Positions 9,040-15,723 of a stretch of DNA of 38,243 nucleotides are shown in pieces. How positions within the stretch are numbered: the stretch's first letter is position 1; each line of letters begins with the position of its first letter. The stretch spans positions 1 to 38,243 of the forward strand of contig LFSB01000037.1 of NCBI GenBank assembly GCA_001513045.1. The letters run 5' to 3'. Source of the stretch: Clostridiales bacterium DTU089. GTDB lineage: Bacteria; Bacillota; Clostridia; Oscillospirales; Acutalibacteraceae. Made by a program: the position numbers and the translations under genes. The notes under the pieces were generated by a model. It was given only the letters and a program-made list of their open reading frames with translations, did no database searches and was not told the origin of the DNA.

Positions 9040-9058
9040 CACATTTTCGGAGGGAACC

Positions 9059-9742
9059 ATGAAAAAAACAAACAAAATAAAAATAGGCCCGGAGGATGTC
9101 CCGAACCTCGGCAGAGTGGAAAAGCAGTGTCTTGCCTCGGAATGCGTTGACGCATTTAAAATCATTCCGAAAATCTGTGATGCGTTCAGTCTGCTTGCGC
9201 TTATAGCGTGCTGCTCGTGTGCCGGTTACACCTTTGGCGCAATCGGCGGCGGGGGCTACGGATTTATGCTGTTGTCGTTTGTCGGAGCGGCAGTATTCTT
9301 CCTGTTTGTATATTGCTCAACAAAGGCAAAAAGTCAGCGTTTGGATGCGGCGATGATTTTTCTCGGAATAGGCATCGGACTTGTCGTTGCAGCCATAATA
9401 TCCTTTTTCGCATTCAGAAATATACCCGTGGTGGTTTTTATTCCTATCATTCTTTCGGTTTCCTCCGTGTTTTGCATTCGTATAGGGCTTAACGCCGTTT
9501 ATTACGCGAAAATGTTCAAGGCGCTTGAAAAGGAGGAGGGCTTTCCGTTCTTCTTTGAAACCTACGGCCAATCCGTCAGTGAGGTATATCATGAATATGA
9601 AAGGTCCGAGCCGCAGGAGCCGCAGGATTTGCCTGAGGGCTGGAAGCCATGGGAGGCGTTTGAGGAGGATGTGATTTCCGACTCGGACGACGAGACAACC
9701 GATGAAAGTTCTACTGAAGTGAAGAACGAAAAAATCAGTTAA
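9059..9742 (+). CDS. Hypothetical four-helix membrane protein with acidic tail
   Basis: I do not recognise this family. The 227-residue protein has a 40-residue polar N-terminus containing two Cys residues, about four hydrophobic segments (roughly 41-60, 66-87, 97-118 and 122-143), a short EKEEGFPFFFETYGQ amphipathic stretch and a very acidic, Ser/Thr-rich C-terminus of about 50 residues. No signal peptide or enzymatic motif is seen. GGAGGG precedes the ATG by six bases, and it starts 19 bases after leuB, so it is probably read from the leu promoter. Its function is unknown; a link to leucine synthesis is not implied. Confidence 0.75.
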   Translation: MKKTNKIKIGPEDVPNLGRVEKQCLASECVDAFKIIPKICDAFSLLALIACCSCAGYTFGAIGGGGYGFMLLSFVGAAVFFLFVYCSTKAKSQRLDAAMIFLGIGIGLVVAAIISFFAFRNIPVVVFIPIILSVSSVFCIRIGLNAVYYAKMFKALEKEEGFPFFFETYGQSVSEVYHEYERSEPQEPQDLPEGWKPWEAFEEDVISDSDDETTDESSTEVKNEKIS

Positions 9743-9806
9743 GTACGGCGCGACAAGGCAATCCCGTCAGACCGTTTTAAAATAAAAGTAAAAGGGAGAG
9801 AGAAAA

Positions 9807-10430
9807 ATGGGAATACTTGAAAACCTGCGTCCGGATTTTGTGAAAATCAGAACAGCGGTTCCGGAGGATGCGGCGGCAATGCTTGAGATTTATGCGCCGT
9901 TTATCCTCAATTCAACAGCTTCGTTTGAAACAGAGGTTCCGTCGTTGGAGGAGTTTACGGAAAAAATCACAGAAAGCATGCAGACCTATCCCTGCGTTGT
10001 CTTCGAGTATGGCGGAAAGGTAGTCGGATATACCATAGCGAGAAAATTCTCACCCGGTGCAACATATATGTATGACGCGAAAATTTCACTCTATGTGCTT
10101 GCGGAGTATCAGGATATAAAGATAGAGCAGTCTCTCTACGGCTCTATTCTGGAGGTACTCAAGGGACAGGGCTTTTATAACGCATATTCATATATCGCCT
10201 TGCCCAGCGAGCGCGGACTTGCTCTGCACCGTTCGCTGAAATTTGAAATGGTGGGTACGGCGCGCCGTATGTGCTATAAGTTCAATAAGTGGTATGATGT
10301 CGCAGTGCTGTTCAAATCGCTCGTGGACTCCACGCTTCCGCCCAAGGAAATCACAAAAATGTGCGATATGAACGCGCAATTCGTAAACCGCGTGTACTTC
10401 GGTGCGGTCAAGGAGCTTTTCAATAAATAA
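9807..10430 (+). CDS. GNAT family N-acetyltransferase (phosphinothricin acetyltransferase-like)
   Basis: A 207-residue cytoplasmic protein. The N-terminal VKIRTAVPEDAAAMLEIYAPFI pattern (cited by ends: VKIRTA near residue 11, EIYAPFI near 28) followed by STASFETEVPS and a central VVGYTIARKF is the arrangement of the PAT/YncA branch of GNAT acetyltransferases. The acetyl-CoA loop normally seen as Q/RxxGxG/A is degenerate here: DIKIEQSLYGSI replaces the usual G-rich motif. That could mean weak or altered acetyl-CoA binding. A C-terminal tail of about 45 residues extends beyond the domain. AAAGGGAGAG lies seven to ten bases upstream. The acceptor substrate is unknown. Confidence 0.75.
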   Translation: MGILENLRPDFVKIRTAVPEDAAAMLEIYAPFILNSTASFETEVPSLEEFTEKITESMQTYPCVVFEYGGKVVGYTIARKFSPGATYMYDAKISLYVLAEYQDIKIEQSLYGSILEVLKGQGFYNAYSYIALPSERGLALHRSLKFEMVGTARRMCYKFNKWYDVAVLFKSLVDSTLPPKEITKMCDMNAQFVNRVYFGAVKELFNK

Positions 10431-10445
10431 AAGAGGGGACTTTTT

Positions 10446-11267
10446 GTGCCGCAGGTGCTTGAAAGCTTCATACTCGGAAAAACCGGAAACGCCGCCGAGT
10501 GTGAGGACGGTATATTTGTAAACGGGAATTTTTTGGCAGTGGTTGACGGCGTAACGTCTAAAGGTAAACATCTTTTCAACGGAATGAAGAGCGGCTGTGC
10601 GGCGAAAAACGCAGTGCTCGGAGCGCTTGAAACGCTTGAAGCGTCAGTGTCCTCGGCGGCATCGCTTGACTTGCTCAACGATGCAATCATGGGCGCTTAC
10701 GGTGATTTTCTCGAAATCGCCCGTGCAGACGTGGGTGAGCGAATGGCGGTGTGTATTGCGCTTTACAGCGTAAAACGCCGTGAGCTGTGGTGCTTCGGCG
10801 ACTGCCAGTGCATGATAAACGGCGAGCTTCACAGGCATGAAAAGGAGTTCGACGCGATAGTCTCGGCTGTGCGCGCTCTCGCGATTGAGACCGCGCTCGC
10901 CGGCGGTGCGGACGAAAAATCCCTTTTCGACAGGGACATCGGACGCGAGTTCATAATGCCGTTGCTTGAAAAAGAGGCGATTTTCGTAAACCGTCCCGGG
11001 CGCTTCGGCTTTGATATGCTCGACGGTATTTCGTGTCCGCTTTACGAGCGCATAAAGACCTACCGGCTTTCGCCGGGTGATGAGGTGATTCTCGCGAGTG
11101 ACGGCTATCCGGAGCTTTGCCGTACGCTTGAGCAGAGTGAGGCTCAGCTTGAGCGCGTTCTGAAAGAGGACCCCCTGTGCTACATAGAAAACATCTCCAC
11201 AAAGGGCGTTAAGAGCGGAAACATCTCATTTGACGACCGCTCATATCTGAAATTTATTGTTGATTGA
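10446..11267 (+). CDS. PP2C-like serine/threonine phosphatase domain protein
   Basis: A 273-residue cytoplasmic protein resembling the PPM/PP2C fold. The first block NGNFLAVVDGVTSKG resembles the metal-binding strand with its DG pair, GDEVILASDGYPEL matches the later DG block, and FDDRSYLKF at the end resembles the final metal-ligand Asp block. A CEDG block near residue 19 takes the place of the usual NQD region. Members dephosphorylate phosphoproteins; this one is a divergent, stand-alone version without a matching kinase nearby. The GTG start at 10446 has AGAGGGGAC upstream. It lies 15 bases after the acetyltransferase and ends 11 bases before luxS. The physiological partner is unknown. Confidence 0.65.
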   Translation: MPQVLESFILGKTGNAAECEDGIFVNGNFLAVVDGVTSKGKHLFNGMKSGCAAKNAVLGALETLEASVSSAASLDLLNDAIMGAYGDFLEIARADVGERMAVCIALYSVKRRELWCFGDCQCMINGELHRHEKEFDAIVSAVRALAIETALAGGADEKSLFDRDIGREFIMPLLEKEAIFVNRPGRFGFDMLDGISCPLYERIKTYRLSPGDEVILASDGYPELCRTLEQSEAQLERVLKEDPLCYIENISTKGVKSGNISFDDRSYLKFIVD

Positions 11268-11278
11268 GGTTATCCGAT

Positions 11279-11731
11279 ATGGAAAAAATAGCAAGCTTTC
11301 AGGTTGACCATACCAAGCTTGAAAGAGGAATGTATATCTCCCGAATAGACGGCGACATAGTCACTTATGACATAAGGGCGAGAAGACCCAATGTAGAACC
11401 GGTCATGGATAACGCGCCGATACATACAATCGAGCATCTTTTTGCAACCTATGTCCGGAACACGCAGTACAGTGACAATATTATATATTTCGGACCCATG
11501 GGCTGCCGTACCGGCTTTTATTTCCTCACGCGTTCGCTGCCGCACGAAAAGGCAATACAGCTTACTGTTGAGGCACTGAAATTCACGGCTGATTATGAGG
11601 GTGAGATACCCGGAGTGAGCGCCGCGGAGTGCGGAAATTATCGAGAGCATGACCTTGCGGCGGCAAAAAAAGAGGCGCGGGAGCTTCTGAAGGTGCTGGA
11701 AAATCGCCATCCGGAAATGCTCAGGTATTGA
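11279..11731 (+). CDS. luxS: S-ribosylhomocysteine lyase
   Basis: Cleaves S-ribosylhomocysteine to homocysteine and the AI-2 precursor DPD in the activated methyl cycle. The 150-residue length is close to the family norm. The metal-binding HTIEH motif lies at residues 49-53, catalytic Cys is in MGCRTGF (Cys76), and the third metal ligand is Cys118 in ECGNYREHDL. The substrate-contact segment reads DIRARRPN, a variant of the usual DIR...PN. The frame is open from a TTG at 11264, but the ATG at 11279 has GAGG upstream and gives the standard N-terminus. Homocysteine made here is the substrate of B12-dependent methionine synthase, which fits the cobalamin-controlled operon directly downstream. 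Confidence 0.95.
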   Translation: MEKIASFQVDHTKLERGMYISRIDGDIVTYDIRARRPNVEPVMDNAPIHTIEHLFATYVRNTQYSDNIIYFGPMGCRTGFYFLTRSLPHEKAIQLTVEALKFTADYEGEIPGVSAAECGNYREHDLAAAKKEARELLKVLENRHPEMLRY

Positions 11732-11755
11732 CTTCGGTGAAAACACTGTTATAAT
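11728..11755 (+). promoter_or_regulatory. Sigma-A promoter of the cobalamin-riboswitch operon
   Basis: TTGACT (11728-11733) and TATAAT (11750-11755) are 16 bases apart. The -35 box overlaps the luxS stop codon. Transcription should start near 11762, just ahead of the aptamer. Confidence 0.75.
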
Positions 11756-11775
11756 AATAAAAAATAAATACAGCA

Positions 11776-11885
11776 GCGCGGTTTCGTCTTTCAGGGCGAA
11801 TAAAAGGGAAGTTCGGTGAAAATCCGTCGCAACAGCCATTACCGTAAGCGGGCACAGTCCCGTTAAGTCGGAATACTTTCCGCGC
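11776..11885 (+). ncRNA. Cobalamin riboswitch aptamer
   Basis: The P1 helix GCGCGG (11776-11781) pairs exactly with CCGCGC (11880-11885). Inside are the family landmarks in the right order: AAAAGGGAA (11802-11810), GGTGAAAATCC (11815-11825), a CAGCC...TACCGTAA core (about 11831-11847) and the 3' B12-box AAGTCGGAATACTTTCC (11865-11881). These match the conserved core of the adenosylcobalamin/cobalamin class. Binding of cobalamin normally switches expression off. The downstream genes encode transport and surface proteins, as expected for B12 uptake control. I identified it by consensus; which cobalamin form it prefers is not visible. Confidence 0.92.
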
Positions 11886-11940
11886 AGCGATGAAATCGGA
11901 ACATTTTTGGGCATGAAAGGTGCAGCCGTTTTAAGATTTT

Positions 11941-11974
11941 GCAAGGGCGAATTATATGCTCTTGCGGGGTTTTT
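11941..11974 (+). terminator. Riboswitch expression-platform terminator
   Basis: GCAAGGGC (11941-11948) pairs with GCTCTTGC (11958-11965) through eight base pairs with one G-U, followed by GGGGTTTTT. Its place between aptamer and first gene suggests control by premature termination. The remaining leader (11975-12040) holds no other feature except the GAGGGAGGA ribosome site at about 12027. Confidence 0.75.
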
Positions 11975-12040
11975 GAGCAGTTGCGCTTTTTGTCGTTTTT
12001 TGACGGCGGAAGGTGCATTTTTTATTGAGGGAGGACCGCA

Positions 12041-12324
12041 TGGAAAGCGAAAAATACAGCAGAGAGATATGTGTCGATATACTCAGAGAAAAAAGCACGG
12101 AGCTTTGCGCCTCAGGAGAAAGCAGATACCCTTGTCGCTCGGATTTTTCGGAGCAGCAGGTCAGTGCAATAAAAGCCTTTCTCGGTCCGTGGCCGCGCGC
12201 CCTTGAGGCGGCGGGAATTAAGCCGGAGAGGGACTTTGACCGCAGAAAGCTGAACAGGGAAAAGCGTATGCGGGCAAAAAGGAACAGAAATAAGGCGCTT
12301 TGCGCCCTAAAAAAGGAGTTATAA
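12041..12324 (+). CDS. Small basic protein, first gene of the cobalamin operon
   Basis: A 94-residue protein of unknown function. The central part (about residues 28-64: RYPCRSDFSEQQVSAIKAFL, then GPWPRALEAAGIKPER) resembles the short DNA-binding repeat found in homing-endonuclease-associated proteins (HNH_repeat-like: a helix pair ending in FGxWxxALxAAG). The last 30 residues are strongly basic. It could bind nucleic acid, possibly as a regulator. There are no membrane segments. The ATG at 12041 follows GAGGGAGGA closely; upstream in-frame starts lie in the leader and lack such a site. It ends two bases before the next gene and so belongs to the riboswitch transcript. The homology call is from memory and tentative. 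Confidence 0.7.
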
Positions 12325-12326
12325 AA

Positions 12327-13130
12327 ATGAAGAAATCGGTAAAAACCGCAATTCTCGCAATTATGGTGCTCTCGCTTATTATGTGCATGTCTGCGCAGGT
12401 GCTTGCGGCAGACGAAGCGGTGACGGTGTATGTTACAATATCGGACGGCGTATTGAAAACAGCTCAGCAGCCGGTTAAAATGACGGATACCGACGGCGAC
12501 GGCGTACTCACCGTAAACGACGCGCTTTATCTTGCACACGAGGCTGAATATCCCGGCGGCGCGGCTGCCGGCTACGCAAGTGCTGAGGGTGATTACGGAC
12601 CTGCGATAACATCGCTCTGGGGTGTAAAAAGCGGCAGCGGCTACGGCTATTACATCAACAACGCTTCTGCTATGAGCCTTGCCGATACAGTGAAAAACGG
12701 AGATTACATCAGCGCGTTTGTGTATACGGATACCGTCGCGTATTCGGATACCTACTGCTTCTTTGACAAGAGCGCGATTGAGTCGGATTCGGGTGAGGCG
12801 TTTACGCTTACGCTGAACGCAGCCGCGTTTGATGAGAACTGGCAGCCTGTTGTAAAGCCGGCAGAGGGTGCGGTAATAACGGTTGACGGTGAGAGAACTC
12901 AGTATGTTACCGACTCGCAGGGGAAGGTTACGATGAGCCTTGAAGGCGATAAGAGGTGCGTGATAAGCGCGGTTTCGGATTCGCAGGTGCTCGTGCCCGC
13001 TGCGTGTATTGTCACGGTGTCGGAAAAGGTTCCGGATACCGATGCGGCGGCAAGCTGTGTATCACTTCTCATTTTTGTCGCTGCGGCGGTCTGCGCCTCG
13101 GTTGCAATCGGCAAAAAAGATGAAAAATAA
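12327..13130 (+). CDS. Surface protein with transcobalamin C-terminal-like (DUF4430) domain
   Basis: A 267-residue exported protein. It has a signal peptide ending about AQVLA-ADEA (residue 27), then a domain at about 31-142 with the DUF4430 pattern: VTVYVTISDGV, a long loop, SGYGYYINN, DTVKNGDYISAFVY. DUF4430 (PF14478) is related to the C-terminal beta domain of transcobalamin and intrinsic factor. The loop DTDGDGVLTVNDAL (54-67) looks like a calcium-binding EF-hand/dockerin loop. A beta-rich Ig-like part follows (about 155-232), then one C-terminal membrane helix (about 240-259) with a basic tail. AAAGGAG precedes the ATG. The frame opens at a TTG at 12300, but that start lacks a ribosome site. 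Cobalamin or corrinoid binding at the cell surface is inferred from domain and riboswitch. Confidence 0.8.
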   Translation: MKKSVKTAILAIMVLSLIMCMSAQVLAADEAVTVYVTISDGVLKTAQQPVKMTDTDGDGVLTVNDALYLAHEAEYPGGAAAGYASAEGDYGPAITSLWGVKSGSGYGYYINNASAMSLADTVKNGDYISAFVYTDTVAYSDTYCFFDKSAIESDSGEAFTLTLNAAAFDENWQPVVKPAEGAVITVDGERTQYVTDSQGKVTMSLEGDKRCVISAVSDSQVLVPAACIVTVSEKVPDTDAAASCVSLLIFVAAAVCASVAIGKKDEK

Positions 13131-14832
13131 AGCTTTTAAAGCCATTGCCGTATGCTTTGCGGCGGTAATTGCACTTGTATGCTTTCCCGCTGCGGGTATA
13201 CGGGCTAAGGGAGCCTATTCTCCGGAGGCTGTTTTAAATGATATTGTCAGCTTCAAGCTGTCCCAAACCGGCGCGGAGTCGGTGCAGGGATGGCTTGACG
13301 GTGATTTGACAAAAAACGCAGGGGCTTCTGCGGAGTGGTATGTTATTGCACTTCGTCAGGCGGGGTGCAAATGTGATTTTTCATTGTATGCCGATGCGCT
13401 TGAGTCTGCTCTTTCCTCGTCAAGCTCCGCCGCGGCAACACGCCAGCGCTGTGCGCTTGCGCTTATAGCCGCAGGCAGACCGGAGAGCAGCTTCGCTGTG
13501 GATGACCCGACGGCACAAGGGCTTATGAACCGGGTGTTCTCTTTGCATCTTTTCAATAACGGCTGCACGGAGGGTTCGCCCGGGGAGCGGGAGCTTATAG
13601 GTTTTCTGCTGTCGGCACAGCTTGCGGACGGGGGCTGGGCGCTCAATTCGGACACATCGGATGTCGATGTTACCTCCATGGTGCTTCAGTCTCTTGCGCC
13701 GTATCTTGAGACTCGTGAGGATGTAAAATCCGCTGTGGATTCAGCGCTTGCACTGCTGTCAGGAAGGCAGCTTGCAAGCGGCGGCTTTTCAAGCTACGGC
13801 AGGGAAAATCCGGAGAGTGCGGCGCAGGTGATAATTGCGCTCTCGGCGCTGAAAATCGACTGCCTGAGTGACGGAAGATTTATAAAAAACGGAAAAACCG
13901 CCTTTGATGCCATGCTCGAATACAGGCTGCCGGACGGCAGCTTCAGTCATGCGTCTTCGGGTGCATACAACCACAGTGCAACCTTCCAGGCGATGTGCGC
14001 TTGCACGGCGTTGTGGCGTATGAATAACGGTTTGGGTTCACTTTATATTTTCGGCTCTGCTCCGGACGGTATGTCGGCAATAGCAGAAGTCGCTGCCCGG
14101 ACAGAAAAGTCCGATACAAAGGAAACGTCAGGGAGCGGCTCGACTCAGACGGAGCCTGTAACCGCGCCCGAAACAAGCCCGGCAGCTTCATCTGAACAGT
14201 ACACGCAGGACATTACGTCACAGCAGCAGAGTGAAAAAAAATCAGGCGAAGCGGGATATAAGCAATGGGTGTATATTGCCGCGGTTATTCTCGCGGCGGC
14301 GGTATGTGTTGTGCTTGCCTTCCGCAGGAAGCTGAATTTTAAAAATTTCATATTCACGGTCGCGGTTGTTTTGGTTGTTATTCTTGCAACGGCGCTTACG
14401 GATATAAAAAGTGCGGACAGCTATTATTCGGGCGTAACCGTCCCTCCCGAAGAGGTTCGGGGGAGTGTTACGCTTACAATCCGCTGCGATACGGTTGCCG
14501 GCAAAGCCGAGGACGGACACATTTCGCCAGACGGAGTGATATTGCCGGTTACGAGCTTTGAAATAACCGAAGGCGATACGGTTTACGATGTGCTCATGCG
14601 TGCGGCAAGGGAGTATAAAATACATACCCAAAGCGGTCCTCAGGCGGCAGGCTCGGGAGGGTATATATCGGGTATAAATTATATTTACGAGCTTGAATTC
14701 GGGGACCTGTCCGGTTGGATTTACCGTGTGAACGGCGAGCAGCAGTCGGTCGGCTGCGCGGGCTGCGTGCTTTCCGACGGTGACAGTGTGGAGTGGCTCT
14801 ATACCTGTGAGATGGGCAACGATATAAAATGA
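13120..14832 (+). CDS. Membrane-tethered transcobalamin-like protein: alpha/alpha toroid plus DUF4430 domain
   Basis: A 570-residue protein with a signal peptide to about residue 29 and an extracellular alpha-helical region (35-310) carrying prenyltransferase/squalene-cyclase-type repeats (ADGGWALNSDTSDVDVTSMV, ASGGFSSYGRENPESAAQV, PDGSFSHASSGAYNHSATF). A Ser/Thr/Gln-rich linker (325-378), two membrane helices (382-401, 409-428) joined by a basic loop, and an extracellular DUF4430 domain (448-565) with GGYISGIN, GWIYRVNGEQ and LSDGDSVEWLY follow. Transcobalamin and intrinsic factor combine an alpha6/alpha6 barrel with this beta domain and hold cobalamin between them. The ATG at 13120 overlaps the previous gene by 11 bases. 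Two parts on one chain, beside an ECF transporter and behind a cobalamin riboswitch, support a corrinoid-capture role; this is inferred, not shown. Confidence 0.82.
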   Translation: MKNKAFKAIAVCFAAVIALVCFPAAGIRAKGAYSPEAVLNDIVSFKLSQTGAESVQGWLDGDLTKNAGASAEWYVIALRQAGCKCDFSLYADALESALSSSSSAAATRQRCALALIAAGRPESSFAVDDPTAQGLMNRVFSLHLFNNGCTEGSPGERELIGFLLSAQLADGGWALNSDTSDVDVTSMVLQSLAPYLETREDVKSAVDSALALLSGRQLASGGFSSYGRENPESAAQVIIALSALKIDCLSDGRFIKNGKTAFDAMLEYRLPDGSFSHASSGAYNHSATFQAMCACTALWRMNNGLGSLYIFGSAPDGMSAIAEVAARTEKSDTKETSGSGSTQTEPVTAPETSPAASSEQYTQDITSQQQSEKKSGEAGYKQWVYIAAVILAAAVCVVLAFRRKLNFKNFIFTVAVVLVVILATALTDIKSADSYYSGVTVPPEEVRGSVTLTIRCDTVAGKAEDGHISPDGVILPVTSFEITEGDTVYDVLMRAAREYKIHTQSGPQAAGSGGYISGINYIYELEFGDLSGWIYRVNGEQQSVGCAGCVLSDGDSVEWLYTCEMGNDIK

Positions 14833-14847
14833 AGGGATGCGTGCGCA

Positions 14848-15723
14848 ATGGGCATTGAAAAATACAATCCCGCGGCAATACTCATATATTTTCTTTGCGT
14901 TACGCTTGTGGCGATGTTTTGCCGTAATCCCGTGCTTATTCTTATTTCGCTTGGCGGTGCGGCGGCTCTTTTCCTCTGCCGTGACGGCGGCGGAGGTGTG
15001 CGCACGCATGCGGCGTTTTTCGGGCTTTTTATAATTATGGCACTTATAAATCCGCTGTTTTCACATAACGGGGCAACCGTGCTTTTCGTTGTAAATAACA
15101 ATCCCGTCACAGCCGAGGCGTTGATTTACGGTGTTTTTTCTTCAGCGCTTATTATCGCTGTGTTATATTGGTTCCGCTCATTTTCGCTGATTATGACGAG
15201 TGACCGTCTGCTGTACGTTTTCGGAGCGGCATCGCCTAAGCTTGCGCTCATACTTTCAATGGCGCTTCGTTACATTCCTCTGTTTAAGAAGCAGGCGACA
15301 CGGACACTGCGCACGCAGCGGGCGCTTGGGCTTTATACGGACAACAACATTATAGATACTGCGCGCGGCTCGGGACGGGTGCTTTCCGTTATGGTTACAT
15401 GGGCGCTTGAAAACGGCATAATAACCGCCGACAGCATGAGCGCGCGCGGCTATGCCTCGGGCAAGCGCAGCAGCTTTTCGCTTTACCGCTTCGGTAAGCG
15501 TGATGCCGCCTTTGTCCTTTCGGTGCTGGTGCTTTTCGCCGTGCCGTTTGCAACTGCTCTGACGGGACTGCTTGAGGTGCGCTGGTATCCCATCGTACAG
15601 CCGCCGCCCGCTTCCGCTGCGGTGCTTACGGCATATGTGTGCTATGCTCTGCTGGCGTTTCTGCCGGCGGTAATTGAAACAGGGGAGGATATAAAGTGGA
15701 AATACTTGCGGTCGAAAATCTGA
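14848..15723 (+). CDS. ecfT: ECF transporter transmembrane subunit EcfT
   Basis: A 291-residue integral membrane protein, the T component that couples the ATPase to the substrate-binding S subunit. Hydrophobic segments lie near 9-25, 27-44, 55-70, 90-110, 218-240 and 255-275. The cytoplasmic coupling region contains SMALRYIPLFKKQA and two ARG motifs (TARGSGR at 171-177 and MSARGYASGKR at 197-207), whose arginines contact the ATPases in characterised ECF transporters. AAGGGA lies upstream of the ATG. The 3' end overlaps the ATPase gene by 28 bases. Being fixed in this operon, it may be dedicated to one S component (group I-like arrangement) and not shared across vitamins. Confidence 0.9.
   Translation: MGIEKYNPAAILIYFLCVTLVAMFCRNPVLILISLGGAAALFLCRDGGGGVRTHAAFFGLFIIMALINPLFSHNGATVLFVVNNNPVTAEALIYGVFSSALIIAVLYWFRSFSLIMTSDRLLYVFGAASPKLALILSMALRYIPLFKKQATRTLRTQRALGLYTDNNIIDTARGSGRVLSVMVTWALENGIITADSMSARGYASGKRSSFSLYRFGKRDAAFVLSVLVLFAVPFATALTGLLEVRWYPIVQPPPASAAVLTAYVCYALLAFLPAVIETGEDIKWKYLRSKI

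Noticed and set aside
11907-12206. Coding frame starting at ATG 11913 region across the riboswitch terminator
   Set aside because: It crosses the expression-platform hairpin, lacks a ribosome site and overlaps the better supported gene at 12041 in another frame.
13120-14832. Squalene-hopene cyclase or prenyltransferase enzyme
   Set aside because: The repeats match the fold, but there is no DxDD-type cyclase motif and no prenyltransferase zinc site, and the toroid is exported and fused to a DUF4430 domain.
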